Under the pieces are notes generated by a model. It was not told the DNA's origin and ran no database searches. It saw only the letters and a list, made by a program, of their open reading frames with translations. A DNA stretch of 64,000 nucleotides from Gigaspora rosea (Eukaryota > Glomeromycota > Glomeromycetes > Diversisporales > Gigasporaceae). The position numbers were made by a program, and so were the translations under genes. This document shows, piece by piece, positions 46,610 through 58,132 of this stretch (positions are counted from its first letter, which is position 1; every line of letters begins with the position of its first letter). Location of the stretch: positions 1 through 64,000 of the forward strand of contig QKWP01001720.1 of assembly GCA_003550325.1 (NCBI GenBank). Direction: 5' to 3'.

Positions 46610-48100
46610 TTAGCAACTAATAACAATGAATTTACATGGTACTAGTGTGATGTATTCTTCCAATTCCTTTTTAATATCATTATCCAAATACAAAAATTTG
46701 TTTACACCCACGTATTTCAAATTTCTGCTTCGTATGCAGAATTCGATTATCGCTTTAGCATCTTTATCTTTATCAAGATGATTAATTAAAAGTTTTTTTA
46801 AGGGTGCATTGCAATTATTGAGCAAAATGTCAATATATGAATTTAAACGAGAATACTTTAAATCAAGATATTGCAATGTTAATGGCAGCATTTTTGCAAA
46901 TTGAATAACTTGTTCATTACCTGGCCAGTCATCAACATAACATAATGTGAGAAATTGAAGTTTGTTTAAATTATTAATAAGATTTATGAATTGTGTAGAA
47001 AGTCTAATAGGCGAAATGTCAAGATATGTAATGTTTGGGCAGAAGAATTTAAGTGTTTTTAGTAACAAATCTTCCTGCATTTTATATTTTGATTCAAGCT
47101 TTAGTCGTTGTAATAAAGTACCAGACTTTTCTAAAAACATTACTATTTTTGATGTATCAATATGACCATTAACTATCTCTAAAGTGCTGATTTTATAATC
47201 TAATGTGTTTAATAGTTTATAATCACAATACTTGTTACGAAAAATTTCTAAATTTTTACAATTCGTTAGCGTCTTGAACTCTGCATTATAATCGCAATTT
47301 TCTAATATAACTTCTCGTAATGATTGTTTTTGACTTTCTAAAGCCGAAACGATGCCGTAAAATTCTATAGGAACATCTCCTTCAGTAATCAAATGGAATT
47401 TCTTAAGTTGCACTTGCGATTTAATAATACATATAAGCGCATGATATAATGACTCAGGATAATCAGAATAAAATTCTTCAAATTTCAAATCACTAATTTT
47501 CTTAGTATTTTTTGCCAAGATCCTTAATAGTGCAATACCTTCATCGTGTTCGAATTCTAATAATGTCAAAGATAAATCTTGAAGATGTGAAAAAAATTGC
47601 TCATTTCGTCCTAATAAGACCTCCGGCTTAATTTTAACAAATTCAGATAAATCTAATTTGTGCAAGGCGGCACCATTCTCAATAAATAATTTAAATAATA
47701 AATTAATTATATGAGATATTACCAGACTATCATATGAGTTCGAATTAGCTAACTGGAATTTGATCCATTCTATAACTTTATTTCTTAGACTGAATAAATC
47801 GAGAACCTTTATAAATCTTGAATAATTAAATAGTGTATTGGGAAATTTTGTATTTATCCCACATCCTTTCAGAACGAAAATATCATCCTCACTAAGAGAT
47901 GAAAAATATTTAGAAATGAATATTGGTCTTTGATCCGATGGAAATGAAAATGGATCTTGCCAAAGAATAGGAATTGATATTTTGCACCAATATCTGCTCA
48001 CGAGTGCACAAGAATATAAGGAATAAAATTCATAATTTAAATTATTAAGAACATTTTCCAATAATTCAGGCATATAGCCCATAAATACTTTCGATGCCAT
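46610..48100 (-). CDS. F-box protein with leucine-rich repeats, 496 aa
   Basis: A single uninterrupted frame starts at ATG 48100 (MASKVFMGYMPELLENVL) and ends at 46610. Residues about 9-52 form the F-box (PELLENVLNNL, then YSCALVSRYWCKISIPILWQ). The remainder is Leu/Ile/Asn-rich with irregular leucine-rich repeats (for example LQFLTLCYVDDWPG and LQYLDLKYSRLNSYI). F-box proteins bind Skp1 and bring substrates to SCF ubiquitin ligases; the repeats are the likely substrate site. Length and layout match the very large single-exon F-box family of Glomeromycotina. There is no signal peptide, so it is expected in cytosol or nucleus. The target is unknown. It appears intact. Confidence 0.92.
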   Translation of the reverse strand: MASKVFMGYMPELLENVLNNLNYEFYSLYSCALVSRYWCKISIPILWQDPFSFPSDQRPIFISKYFSSLSEDDIFVLKGCGINTKFPNTLFNYSRFIKVLDLFSLRNKVIEWIKFQLANSNSYDSLVISHIINLLFKLFIENGAALHKLDLSEFVKIKPEVLLGRNEQFFSHLQDLSLTLLEFEHDEGIALLRILAKNTKKISDLKFEEFYSDYPESLYHALICIIKSQVQLKKFHLITEGDVPIEFYGIVSALESQKQSLREVILENCDYNAEFKTLTNCKNLEIFRNKYCDYKLLNTLDYKISTLEIVNGHIDTSKIVMFLEKSGTLLQRLKLESKYKMQEDLLLKTLKFFCPNITYLDISPIRLSTQFINLINNLNKLQFLTLCYVDDWPGNEQVIQFAKMLPLTLQYLDLKYSRLNSYIDILLNNCNAPLKKLLINHLDKDKDAKAIIEFCIRSRNLKYVGVNKFLYLDNDIKKELEEYITLVPCKFIVISC

Positions 48101-48670
48101 GTGTTAACTTTTGTATGTATTAACGAGAAAGACGAGAGTTGTGTGTTAAATCTGTTAAAAGTTACATGTATTATGCATATGTAAGTATGCAGTCTCGGAT
48201 TTCGTTCCGATTGGTTTTCCTATTTTAGAAATTTGCAGACTGGTCATGCTGATCTAAAAAGTGAAAAAACTGGTGTGACTAAATGTACTCAGCACAATAC
48301 TGAAATACATAATATTGATATCCATATCGGGAACTCTATAGTCCAACTAACTTCCCAAAAAGTACAAGGCCGATTTGCACTAATGTTAGGGGTCGTCTAA
48401 ACGGAATTAACAGTAGGAAATATAGGGTCTCCGGTTGCAGATCATGCAGATCATCGGAAAAATCTTGATTAGTAAAAATTGTGTGCTCTTCACTATTTAC
48501 CTTTCTCACTTTACCTCTCTCAAAAGGCGCTTTCATATTTGTGTCACGGTTTTGAATATTCGAAACAAGATTTAGTCTTTGGCAAGAATCGCTGTCCGTT
48601 TTTAGCGAAAAAATGCATATAAAAGGAAGTGATGGTATTACGAATTTGAAAGCGTTTTGTATAGTAGGCT
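48101..48670. other. Upstream of the F-box gene, no gene
   Basis: Presumed promoter region; no clear TATA or CAAT arrangement. A minus-strand frame near 48336-48536 has weak support and is not called. Confidence 0.45.
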
Positions 48671-48674
48671 ATTT

Positions 48675-48746
48675 GATCTCTATTCTTGATCTAGATCTAG
48701 ATCTTGATTCTTGATCTAGATCTTGATTCTTGATCTTGATCCTTAG
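48675..48746. repeat. CTTGATCTAGAT simple repeat
   Basis: Repeated TCTTGATCTAGATCTTGATT steps over about 70 bp. Confidence 0.9.
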
Positions 48747-48879
48747 TTCACTTCGCTATGAACAACAGTCGTATTTATTAAAAAAAACCATTTGAGGCGC
48801 AGATCAATGCTAACCTTTTTTATGTATTTTGTATTCACTTGTACTACTATATATTATAAAAAATTTTTTTTCTAACTGT

Positions 48880-49014
48880 ACATAGTCATTATAGTGAAGA
48901 TTCGATACAGTAAAGAATTTTGAATTCCAAAATTATAAACTTCAACTTGATATGTATAGTATTCTCTCAATATAAGCTATAGTGAGGACTTCATTATAAC
49001 GAGAGTGAGCTGTA
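48880..49014. repeat. Possible worn pogo-like MITE
   Basis: The right edge TTCATTATAACGAGAGTGAG then CTGTA is the inverse of a CAG..CTCTCGTTATAATGAA end typical of pogo elements. The left edge near ACTGTACATAGTCATTATAG is weaker. Confidence 0.35.
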
Positions 49015-49247
49015 TGTGATTTTCTAATTGATTTACAGAAAATTAATCAGGTAGCGCCATATGAGTAGTAATGCAAAACGGCTCTGCAAAGTCGTAGGCG
49101 GATTAGCTTAACTTGAGCTATGGTTCAGCTTATGTTCAATTTAGAGCTATGAGCCGATTACATTATATGCCGTAACTATAGCTAATTACTATTATAAACT
49201 TTCGTATTAATAATAAACTTTTCATATTTATAATTTTTATAACTCAT

Positions 49248-49486
49248 ACAGGAGGGTCCCCAAAATTCTTGGTCGGGATACCTCGGAGTACATTGGCATC
49301 ATTGTCAGCTGGATCGAAATTGATCAATTTTGGCCAAGATCATAAAAAATTTTACTAATAAATCATATCCTTAAAAAATGCCCAGCTGATAATTTTGATA
49401 ATTTTGCTATAGATCCTACTAACAACTAGAGCTATACGCCGACCTAGATCTGATGCTTCCAACCCAGAAATTTGGGGATAGCCCTG
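49248..49486. repeat. Inverted-repeat MITE, copy 1 of 2
   Basis: The ends are ACAGGAGGGTCCCCAAAATT and the inverse of AAATTTGGGGATAGCCCTGT. Inside are GCTGGATCGAAATTGATCAA and AAAAAATTTTACTAATAAA, shared with the copy at 58995-59212. Both copies are preceded by AACTCAT. Confidence 0.75.
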
Positions 49487-50140
49487 TGAAAATCAATATA
49501 TATAACGAATATTATGTTGTAATATTTAGTAAACTATTTTTTGAATATTTTGTTCCTTCCAAATAGATCTTAATGTTCCTTCCTTATATTAATTCTCAAA
49601 ACTCATCAGGGCTCTTTGTAGCGTGTACACCTTTCTGAAAAATGCGTACAAGCTCTTATTTGTATTGGCTCATAGTTGGAACATGGCATTAAGTAAATAA
49701 TATGTTTTTATACTATTGCTGTTTGCACATTCGCAAATTATTAATTACTGGAATATCTTTACACGTATTAACACTAAACTCGATTGAAAATAATTTTCCA
49801 TAACGCTAACAATACAATTTAGAATCGTTGGCTCTTGAATGACTAGCTAAAAAATGACTCAGCTAAAAAAATAACAGCTAAAATACGGTTCAGCTCTGTT
49901 ATAACTAACTGTTTAGCCGAGCAGATCTGGTAATTTACATCACTACATACAAGTCACCTGGTTGATTCTTATACAGGTACAATCTCTGTGATTTTTAAAT
50001 TTATAATATAATCAATTTATGGTTCAGGTTTTAACTAATTTATTCATAATTCACTGTTAATTTTTTTGTACAGTATTAATTTATATCGATATTAAAAAAC
50101 CTTCGATTAAGTATAATGTTTGAAAATAATCTATCTATCT
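49487..50140. other. Interval without recognised gene
   Basis: Short AGCTAAAAAATGAC repeats only. No gene supported. Confidence 0.45.
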
Positions 50141-50146
50141 AATAAA

Positions 50147-50322
50147 TTGTTGGACCTCCATAAGTGCACCCACGTTCTTGGGACCAAACTCTAACAAAGT
50201 GCACTTAAAGATCAATAAGAGAAAGTGCATTTGTAAAGATCATATGTATATGTATATATTTGAGCCAGAATTTGTGTGTGTTATTTAGCCCTTATAAAGG
50301 TGCGCTTATGGAGGTTTTACTG
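50147..50322. mobile_element. Pogo-like MITE, worn copy
   Basis: GGACCTCCATAAGTGCACC pairs with the inverse of GGTGCGCTTATGGAGGTTTT. The internal AAAGTGCATTTGTAAAG matches the other copies. The terminal TA duplication is no longer clear. Confidence 0.65.
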
Positions 50323-51457
50323 CAATACGATTGGGCATATTTTTAAATTTTATTGCACTATTTGAACAAATTGGACATGGTCTAAATGTTCAATACAAAT
50401 TAGATCCGTTTAAACATTATCCAATGACAACGCTATATAAGACTCAATTTAAAATATATGTTGTAGATAGATTCGGATTTCTGGGTATTCTTAATTGGGC
50501 TTTGGATTTAGAATTGTGAATTGTTTGTTTGCTTTTTGCATTATGACAAATTTGTGAAATTAAGGTCTCCAAGTCCAAGTCTCTGATTGCTAAAATTAAA
50601 TTTTAGGCGCCAAATTACATATTAATAAATCGATACCGAACCCTGAAAAATTTTTTTGAACCTTCAATCTATGCTTATAACTTGTCTAACCCATCCTCAT
50701 CACTTTTGACATATTACATTATACATAAAAATTTATTATATTGAATTTGTGGTCAAATTTTCAGATTTTGGGTTACTTTATAAATTTGTCATGATGTCTT
50801 TGATCTACATTTTTTCAATATCAACTGTTATTTATTTGGTCTTAACTATGCTGCTTGATGCTCACTGCACTGCAACCCTTGTTTTGTATTTATGCTATTT
50901 CATACCTAAAGTTCCACCTATTTGTCTAATATAGTAACTTTACAGTAAAATAATTTTTTCTGCACATAAGATTTACCATAGGGTTAATTATATCAACCTA
51001 ATAAAGTACTAGCATGATTGACAAATTAAAAAAAAATATGTAAAATTTAAATATGTAAAATAAAGTGATAGAAAATTTTGTAAAATTATAAAAGAAAATA
51101 AATAAAATTAATATATCTCAGAATCAATTATCAATAATTCAATACAAATTTTCTTTTACCTTAAAGTTCCTAAATTTTTATCTTTTGTTCTTCAGATTAA
51201 ACAAAATCCCTTTGGTTTTGCAATAATTATATAGACTTTCTTAAGCATTCCAAAGTTCAATAAAAAAAACTATTTTATTTTGACCCTAATATCCACTATG
51301 AGATACTTTTGCATACTACAGGATGGTTTCTAATATAAATCTGTAGCTATCAAAACCAAAATTATTAGAAAAGAAAAATAAAAGATAGTATAAAATTAAA
51401 AAAAAAATATAATAGCATTCAAAAAAAATCCAAAGCCTTCTGTTAACTCCAATTCCA
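50323..51457. other. Interval without supported gene
   Basis: Plus-strand frames at 50331-50519 and 50749-50934 have no recognised domain. They could be random or worn remains upstream of the DDE relic. Confidence 0.4.
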
Positions 51458-53400
51458 TTGCAAGCATCATTTGATTTTAGAAAAAACCTGAGCAAACCTT
51501 CAACCATTTTAGATAAATCAGTATCTGTTTCTCATTCTTTACCTTTCTCCTCATTTTACAAATATGAAATATCTTCTAATGCTATAGCCCAAAAGGCAGC
51601 TTATGAAAAAATTAAAAATGCAAAGGCAAAAATTATTGAATTTGAATCCTTAGCTAACCTAGCCACAGATATAAATGTTCGACACGATTTTTCTATTTGG
51701 ATTCAAAAACACAAAGAAGTCATTAATGAATACTCAAAAAGAATTGATACTCTCAAGCGAAATGCAAACAATTAAGCCAAAATGGATGCAAAAAAAAAGC
51801 AACTCCAGGAAGAGGGTATTGTCAAGCAATGGAATGGCCCCAGAAGACTATTAATATTTGCACAAAATTCAGATTTTTTCGAAAATATTCATAACTGTAT
51901 TGAATTCAGTGAGGCTGATCACAAGTGCAGAAAATCTGTAATCAAAGTCAAAACTATTACCTATTTAAAAAAAGAACTAGAGGAAATATATGAACTTTAT
52001 ATAAGCAGACAAACTTTGTCTACTTATCTTTGGCCAAAACATCCCAATACTTTTTCAGCAAAACGATATTATCACCTTGCAATAGTCCAAATTTGATCAG
52101 TATCAAGAAGTGAAAAATCTGATCATTTTGATAGCCACTATTGTCTTGCTTCAGTAAAGGGTGCTCGAACTTTTACTTTATTATTTTCTGATTATTCTGT
52201 AATAATTTTTCAGGATAACAAAGTAAAAGTTCTCTAGAGAATTCCTGCTATTGGTTGAACTTTTAAATCAATAAAAACAGTCAAAAAGCCCATCTCTATA
52301 TACCTGACTATAATTTTTCTTTAGTAAGTAAAATGAAATTTATTCCATTTGCATATTTTTTGATTAATCCAAAAGATACAAATAATAATTTTTGCTCAGA
52401 ATATCTTTCAATTTATGTTTGGCCTAAGTACTTTATAGGGATAACTGTAGCAACACATATGATTGATTTGATCTCAATTGTGAATTCTAGAGAGTATAAT
52501 GAATTTATTAATATAGAAGAAAAGTTAGACCATTATGGATCTTGATAATAGACAGTGGACCAGATGAAAATCCCAAATATTTAAAAAATATTATAGAATA
52601 TTGTAAGTTCTTTTGTTTTATGGATCTTGATTATCTTTTAGTCCATACTCTTGCATCAGGGAAATCTTCTTTCAATCCTATCAAAAGAAGTATGGCTTCC
52701 CTTTCGTCTAAATTGGCAGGTATCATGTTACCTATAGATTATTTTGGTACTCACCTCAATTCCCAAGAAAAAAGTAATTGATGAAGAATTAGCAAAAAAC
52801 ACTTTCAATTTTCAGAAAAAAAACTTTGTGATATTTGGTGGCATAGTAAAATTTATGAAAAGCCTGTTCAAGTTGAATAATAACTTACTTGCAGATATAG
52901 AGATTTCATGGCAATGGATTGAAGAACATTGTCAAATTTGCTGCTATTCGCTTGACATCAGAAAAAGTCACAATTGAAATGCTACAAGCCTCTTTGAGCA
53001 TTAGAAGCACTATTTTGTTGCAAAAATATAATGGTTTCTTACCTTCTGTTATTCAAGGACATGACTAACATTTTTTGAACCCCATTCATATTCTTGAGTA
53101 CTCTAACAAGCTTAAAATTCCTCCTTATGACAAGTACTGTCCATCAATATCAGCTAAAATACATCAACATTTATGTTTCTCAAAGTGCAAAAAGTACTTT
53201 TCTACTCTAAAATTTATTCAAAAACATAAACTTCAATATTCCAATTGAAGATACAAAGATTCTAAACCAGATCCTTCAAAAAATGCACTTTCTAATTCTG
53301 CAATGTATGAAGATTTTGTTCGCTCACAAGAATTGTATAAAGAAATTGTTTTTGAACAAGATCTTTTTAATAGTGAGGCCCCCTCTATTGATAAAATATG
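51458..53400 (+). pseudogene. DDE-transposase-like gene relic, about 600 codons
   Basis: Consecutive frames with strong protein character run from about 51458 to 53400: a coiled-coil N-terminus (AYEKIKNAKAKIIEFESLAN), a segment with QWNGPRRLLIFAQNSDF, then KSDHFDSHYCLASVKGART, LIIDSGPDENPKYLKN, SSFNPIKRSMASLSSKLAGI and MLPIDYFGTHLNS, and Cys/His-rich ends (HCQICCYSLDIRK; SKCKKYFSTLKFIQKHK). The order D-G-P-D-E-N-P then S-x-N-P-x-x-R-x-M-A-x-L-S resembles a DDE nuclease core seen in repetitive proteins of fungi and invertebrates (recollection, not a search). The usual acid in NPxER is Lys here. Several stops and frame changes are present. No TIRs were found. Confidence 0.55.
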
Positions 53401-53951
53401 ATTATAAATGAATTAGTTTTTTTAAATCAAATAAAAATCAGTATTCAAATTGAAACTGCTTCAACTTTTCTAGTGTAGTTTCACAAAATACATAATAAAA
53501 TTCATTATGATTATTAAAATTTGATTTAAAAAACTGTAAAATAAAACCTATACATGTATATAAAAATTATGTATTGTTAAAATTGATATTCATTCATTGG
53601 TGATATCCACTTTTATATCGGTTTTGCAATTATATGATATTAAGTAATAATGGATACTAACCCCTACCACCTAACAAATCAGCTAATTTCTGCCCTTCCC
53701 TAAGGTATCAGATGAAATTTTCAAAAATGTGAATTTATCAATTTTTATAATTTATAAACCAATAAGATTTGTCAATATTTGATAATTTTTTTTATTTTAT
53801 ATATCAATATCAAAAAAAACAATGGGTTATACTTGTATAATCTAAAATGTGAGGCATTATACCCCTTTATCTTCTCTAGTAAGGGATCTAGAGTTTGATA
53901 CTCACTGAGAGTTCAATTCTTACTTATGTAACTTCAAGTCTTTTTAGACTA
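53401..53951. other. Interval without recognised gene
   Basis: AT-rich sequence after the DDE relic. No supported feature. Confidence 0.45.
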
Positions 53952-53959
53952 GGAGTATG

Positions 53960-55435
53960 TAGTGATATAACCCGTTCAAAAAAATGCAACCTGGGTCACC
54001 CAACGGGTAAACCCACAGATCACCTGAGTTGATCGACAGGTCCACTCGGGTGCACGGGTTACCCGTTTGACCTGGGTCAGATATTTAAAAATCAATAAAG
54101 GCTTTTAGTATAAAGAGTAAAATAGTTAATTTATTAAAGTCGAGTATAATGATCCTTGACAGTTATTTGAGCGATCTAGGGATGTGTTATACCGGTTGCA
54201 ATTCACACATTTTCCATAATCATAGGATCTTTTAAAAACCAAATTTATCAAATACTAACATGTACTCATTTTTGTGTTGAGTTAGTCCATATGATTTAAG
54301 GTTATTATTCTCTAATCTCATTAATCGCATGAAATCTTTAAACTTATATTAGATGGAATATAAATACATTATTAAGATAAAAAAAAAACAGATTCAATAA
54401 ATAATAAGCTTACTTCTTTTAAAGAGTTTAAAGAGTCTTGAAAACCATGCAATACTCAACTCTAAATAATAGCATAACGTGATTGTAAATTTCCCTTATC
54501 ATCATATGCACGTGAAACTGTTCATATACCATCTATCCGGATCGCTGAAAATTCTTCTCCAACATTCTAAATGTTATTTAATCTATTAAAAGGAATCCAC
54601 TCGATTACATCTTCATATTCTGTAGCTTTAAGTTGAAATTCTTTAATGCAATCATCTACATCCTTATTTCCACTTGTACATTTTTGTGTTGTTTTCTGAG
54701 GATCACATATTCGACACCAAGCCTATCTAAGTAGATTCTAAATCTATAAACTCGAATTGAATACACCAGGTTAATTATATGAAGCCAAACAAGAGGAATT
54801 GTATAGTGGTAAATACTCATTTGAATAGGTTTAAACTAAAAAAATATTTTATACTAACCAACTTGATCTCTTTTTAATACTTATTCTCCAAGAAAATGAG
54901 ACTTCGGGCTTTAATTTTATCATTTATAATTTAGCTCATATATATTACCGGCTAGTTTTTATAAGCTGAATCTAATAAATTTAAAAGTTCAAAAGTCTCA
55001 TTTTTCCTTGGCAAAGCTTATACTATAAGGTTTATGCCTATATTATATAGAAATTATGGTTTTTGAAAAATAACGTCATTGATCATAAGTTGTGGTTTAT
55101 TATAATTTGAGGGATCTACAAAAAGGCCCAATTTCACAAATTAGCCGATATAAACCTTCGAAATTAGAGTAGAAGTGTTATCATAGTAATTTTCTAAACT
55201 GATAACCTCCCGATAAGTGAATTTGTATTAAAGTCCAAATCCTGTGACCTCATAATAGAGTTTCGTGACATATTCTAGAGCTGAATCAGAATTAAAGCTC
55301 ACCCTGCTACCTCGAACCCGACGTGGCAACCCGACAAGTTGACCCACCCATTCCACCTGGGTTGCTACAACCCAACCCAGGTTACCCGCCCACCTGCGGG
55401 TGACCCGGGTAGCTCCAACTCGGGTTACATCACTA
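53960..55435. mobile_element. hAT element with ACCCGGGT arrays carrying a kinase fragment
   Basis: The ends are TAGTGATATAACCCG and the inverse of CGGGTTACATCACTA. The flanks are GGAGTATG (53952-53959) and GGAGTATA (55436-55443), an 8-bp duplication with one mismatch. Both subterminal regions (about 120-140 bp) are GC-rich arrays of ACCCGGGT, CCTGGGTYAC and related words. The centre contains part of a host-type protein kinase gene on the minus strand and no transposase. This is the layout of a gene-capturing non-autonomous element. Confidence 0.85.
54230..54727 (-). pseudogene. Captured protein-kinase N-lobe fragment
   Basis: Minus-strand reading gives WCRICDPQK, then CTSGNKDVDDCIKEFQ, EDVIEWIPFNRLNNI, a shortened glycine-loop region (VGEEFSAIRIDG) and a VALK-like stretch (HGFQDSLNSLKE). 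A probable intron follows (GTAAGC to TATAAG, about 54410-54336), then FKDFMRLMRLENNNLKSYGL and EYMLVFDK. The segments SGN..DD-I-EFQ and EWIPY-RL are characteristic of the expanded Rhizophagus-type kinase family. Stops and the missing catalytic loop show it is non-functional. It lies wholly within the hAT element at 53960-55435. Confidence 0.68.
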
Positions 55436-55684
55436 GGAGTATAGTCCTAAATAGGTAAGGTTTTTTTTTTTATTGATACTAAAATTTTACTAAAACACAA
55501 ATATTGCATCTAAATAGTTAATATTTATTTTAATTGTCAATGAAGAATTTTTTAAAAAAGATGGTATACATAAAAAATATATTTAATTGCTTTGATTTTT
55601 TAACAAAGCTATTTTATATTTGTTGGTATTGAAAGTCCATAAATTTGAGATGACAGTGAAATTTTTTATTTATTTTTTAGAGTG

Positions 55685-56018
55685 AATCTATTTGTCACCA
55701 GCAGTAACAGTCACTAGAGTGTGAATGACCAATTAGATCAAAGGATCTTGTATAATGTGAAAATGTAAAAACTTAGATTTTTTTAAAAAATTACTTCTAA
55801 TTTAAAATTTTGTCTATGAAACTACTTTTTTTTATGAAAAAAATTTCTTGCAAAATTTTACTATATACTAAGCTTCACCTGAACCTTATCTATGGCTCTA
55901 ACCTGACTCTAACGATAGTAAGTTTTGATGCTTTGTTTTGTTTTGATCATAATATTACACAATCTAATTGGTCAATTATGCTCTAGTAACTGTTACTGCC
56001 AGTAACAAACACATTTTT
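55685..56018. repeat. Foldback element with CTAACC core
   Basis: The arms pair from TTTGTCACCAGCAGTAACAG to the inverse of CTGTTACTGCCAGTAACAAA. The centre has TTGCAAAATTTTACTATATA followed by CTCTAACCTGACTCTAAC. Confidence 0.75.
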
Positions 56019-56625
56019 TCTATTTTTATTTATGTTAATTTTTTTAAATTTTTTAATTCAGTTTTGAATTTTTAACTTTTATTTTTTATTTTGTTTTATT
56101 TTTTTTGAATTTTCTTGTTTTTTTTTGTTTGTTTTATTCTTTTAAACTTCTTGTCTTTTTAAACATATTTTTCTAAATTAATTTTTAAGATTTTTAATAT
56201 AAATTATATATAATTTAATTGGCCACTTTTGATTCTTGATTTTATATATGTTTTTCTTTAACTTTTTTTAACATTTTTATATTACTTTTATCATTATCAG
56301 TAATATATTTTAGATATATTATAACAATTATATAATTTATTTATCAAGTTTTATTAGCTAAAACTAAGTTTATTTTTAGCACAAGACCTATGTTAGAATG
56401 TGCTCTTGAAATATTAATATTTTATTTATTATCTACAGTATTATTGAATTTTAAATTAATTTCAAAAATAATTGAAATTAATTGTTTTATTGAATAAATT
56501 TCATTTATGGAAAAAATTTCATTTATGAAAAACCATGTATGATATATTTTTTTCAGTTATTTTAACTAATAAGTAATAAATTGATGCTGAAATAGCAGCC
56601 AAATAATTGCATATATACACTATAT
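56019..56625. other. AT-rich interval, no gene
   Basis: T-rich low complexity then AT-rich sequence. No supported feature. Confidence 0.45.
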
Positions 56626-56955
56626 AAATGGTCTTGCAAGATATTTCCAGAATGTAAATCTTGATGAATCAATTCTTGAGAATGCATTGATTCAAGGTCT
56701 GAAATAATACTATATAAAAATTTAATTTATCTTTCCATTTTATTTGTGCTACTAAACTATAATTTTGATGCAATGAGCCTTTCATTACATATTTCAAAAC
56801 AATAATATGGTCTTTATATTTATCATCTCTTGATATTCTATAACATTTTAAAAATAATAGATTTTTGTATTTGATATTGTATTATGTTTTCAACTATTAT
56901 TAAATAAAATTTTAAATAAAAAAACATAAATATTAGTATTATTGCATTAATATAT

Positions 56956-57536
56956 TGTTACAAGTGGTATAGCCTTCTTAATATACCACTAGCAACATAG
57001 TACATGGCGACAGGGATCTTGTAGAGTCAGAGAAGATATGAAGCAGTGTGGAATTAGAATGTTTCCTCACTGTGGCAGTTCGATATATTTTACTCAAAGA
57101 ACAGGAGTGTATTTAGTTGGGCAAAGATATATTTTATTTAAGTACGTTACAAGACTTTGCTACAAGACTATCTAAAGGTTTTTGTGCCTAAAGAATTCCT
57201 ATAACTAAAGAATTGCAGGGAACAAATCCTAAAGTTAAGGAAGGATAAAAGCTAGGGTTTATATATCTTTTAGAAATACATTCGTATAAAAGTATAAAAG
57301 TATAAAAGTATAAAAGATAAAAGTATAAAGGTATAAAGGTATAAAGGTATAAATGTATAAAGGTATAAAGGTATAAAGGTATAAAGGTATAAAGATATAA
57401 AAGTATATGTTATACAAGTGTTAATCTATTATTATCTACTTAACTATTAATCCGTTTCTAATAAACTATAGCTCGTTTTAATCATAGAAACTTATAGAAT
57501 CTAATGGTAATAAAACTAGGACTTCATTCTATAACA
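56956..57536. mobile_element. Possible solo LTR, about 581 bp
   Basis: It starts TGTTAC and ends TAACA (TG...CA) with ATAT on both sides (56952-56955 and 57537-57540), as for a solo LTR with a 4-bp duplication. It contains a TATAAA-rich 8-bp tandem repeat. No internal retrotransposon genes are next to it. The family is not determined, and the short AT-only duplication makes the call tentative. Confidence 0.35.
57288..57412. repeat. TATAAARG tandem repeat
   Basis: About 15 units of the octamer TATAAAAG or TATAAAGG. Confidence 0.93.
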
Positions 57537-57644
57537 ATATTTTTGATTGCATTAATATTACCTCTTCGACAAATTCTTGATTAATGAACCATGAATTAAT
57601 TTAAGTGTAATATTTATTCAAGAATTTCTATTTTTATTGCATAT

Positions 57645-58132
57645 CAGCGGATCGGCATAATTGGGCCTTTTTTCAATAAACTGTTACATGAAAATTTGCT
57701 CCTAAGTGACGTTGAAAAACTAACAAATGAAGCACTTGTTACAACTAACAAAAGGGCTTCTTTGACGTCTATACAAATTAAAAAACAAAAAAAAATTCAA
57801 TAAAAGAGCTATGCTAAGCTGTAGAAAGAAGTACTTTTACCGCTTGTTGAAATACTCGGATGTTTTAGGATGGGTTGGGCATTGTAAGATGGGTTGGTAA
57901 CTATCAAGGGTAAATTCAGATGCTAATTTTCAAAAAATGGTCTTTTTAATCTACTTTAGGCTTATAATTAAATATATAAACTTCATAATGTTCTACGTAC
58001 TTAATTATAAATGCAAAGCTGGTTAAAAAGGCCGTTTTTGTGAAAATTCGCTCTATAATAAATTTTTGTACAAAATTTTTTTGATAATCCTCGATTATGA
58101 TTGGTCGATTTACCAATTATGCTGATCCGCTG
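57645..58132. mobile_element. TIR element, 488 bp, inside the kinase pseudogene
   Basis: The inverted ends CAGCGGATCRGCATAATTGG match over 20 bp with one difference. ATAT lies on each side (57641-57644 and 58133-58136), compatible with a TA or 4-bp duplication. Removing it brings kinase codons together. No transposase. Confidence 0.78.

Noticed and set aside
46962-47165. Plus-strand gene inside the F-box region
   Set aside because: Shadow of the long F-box frame.
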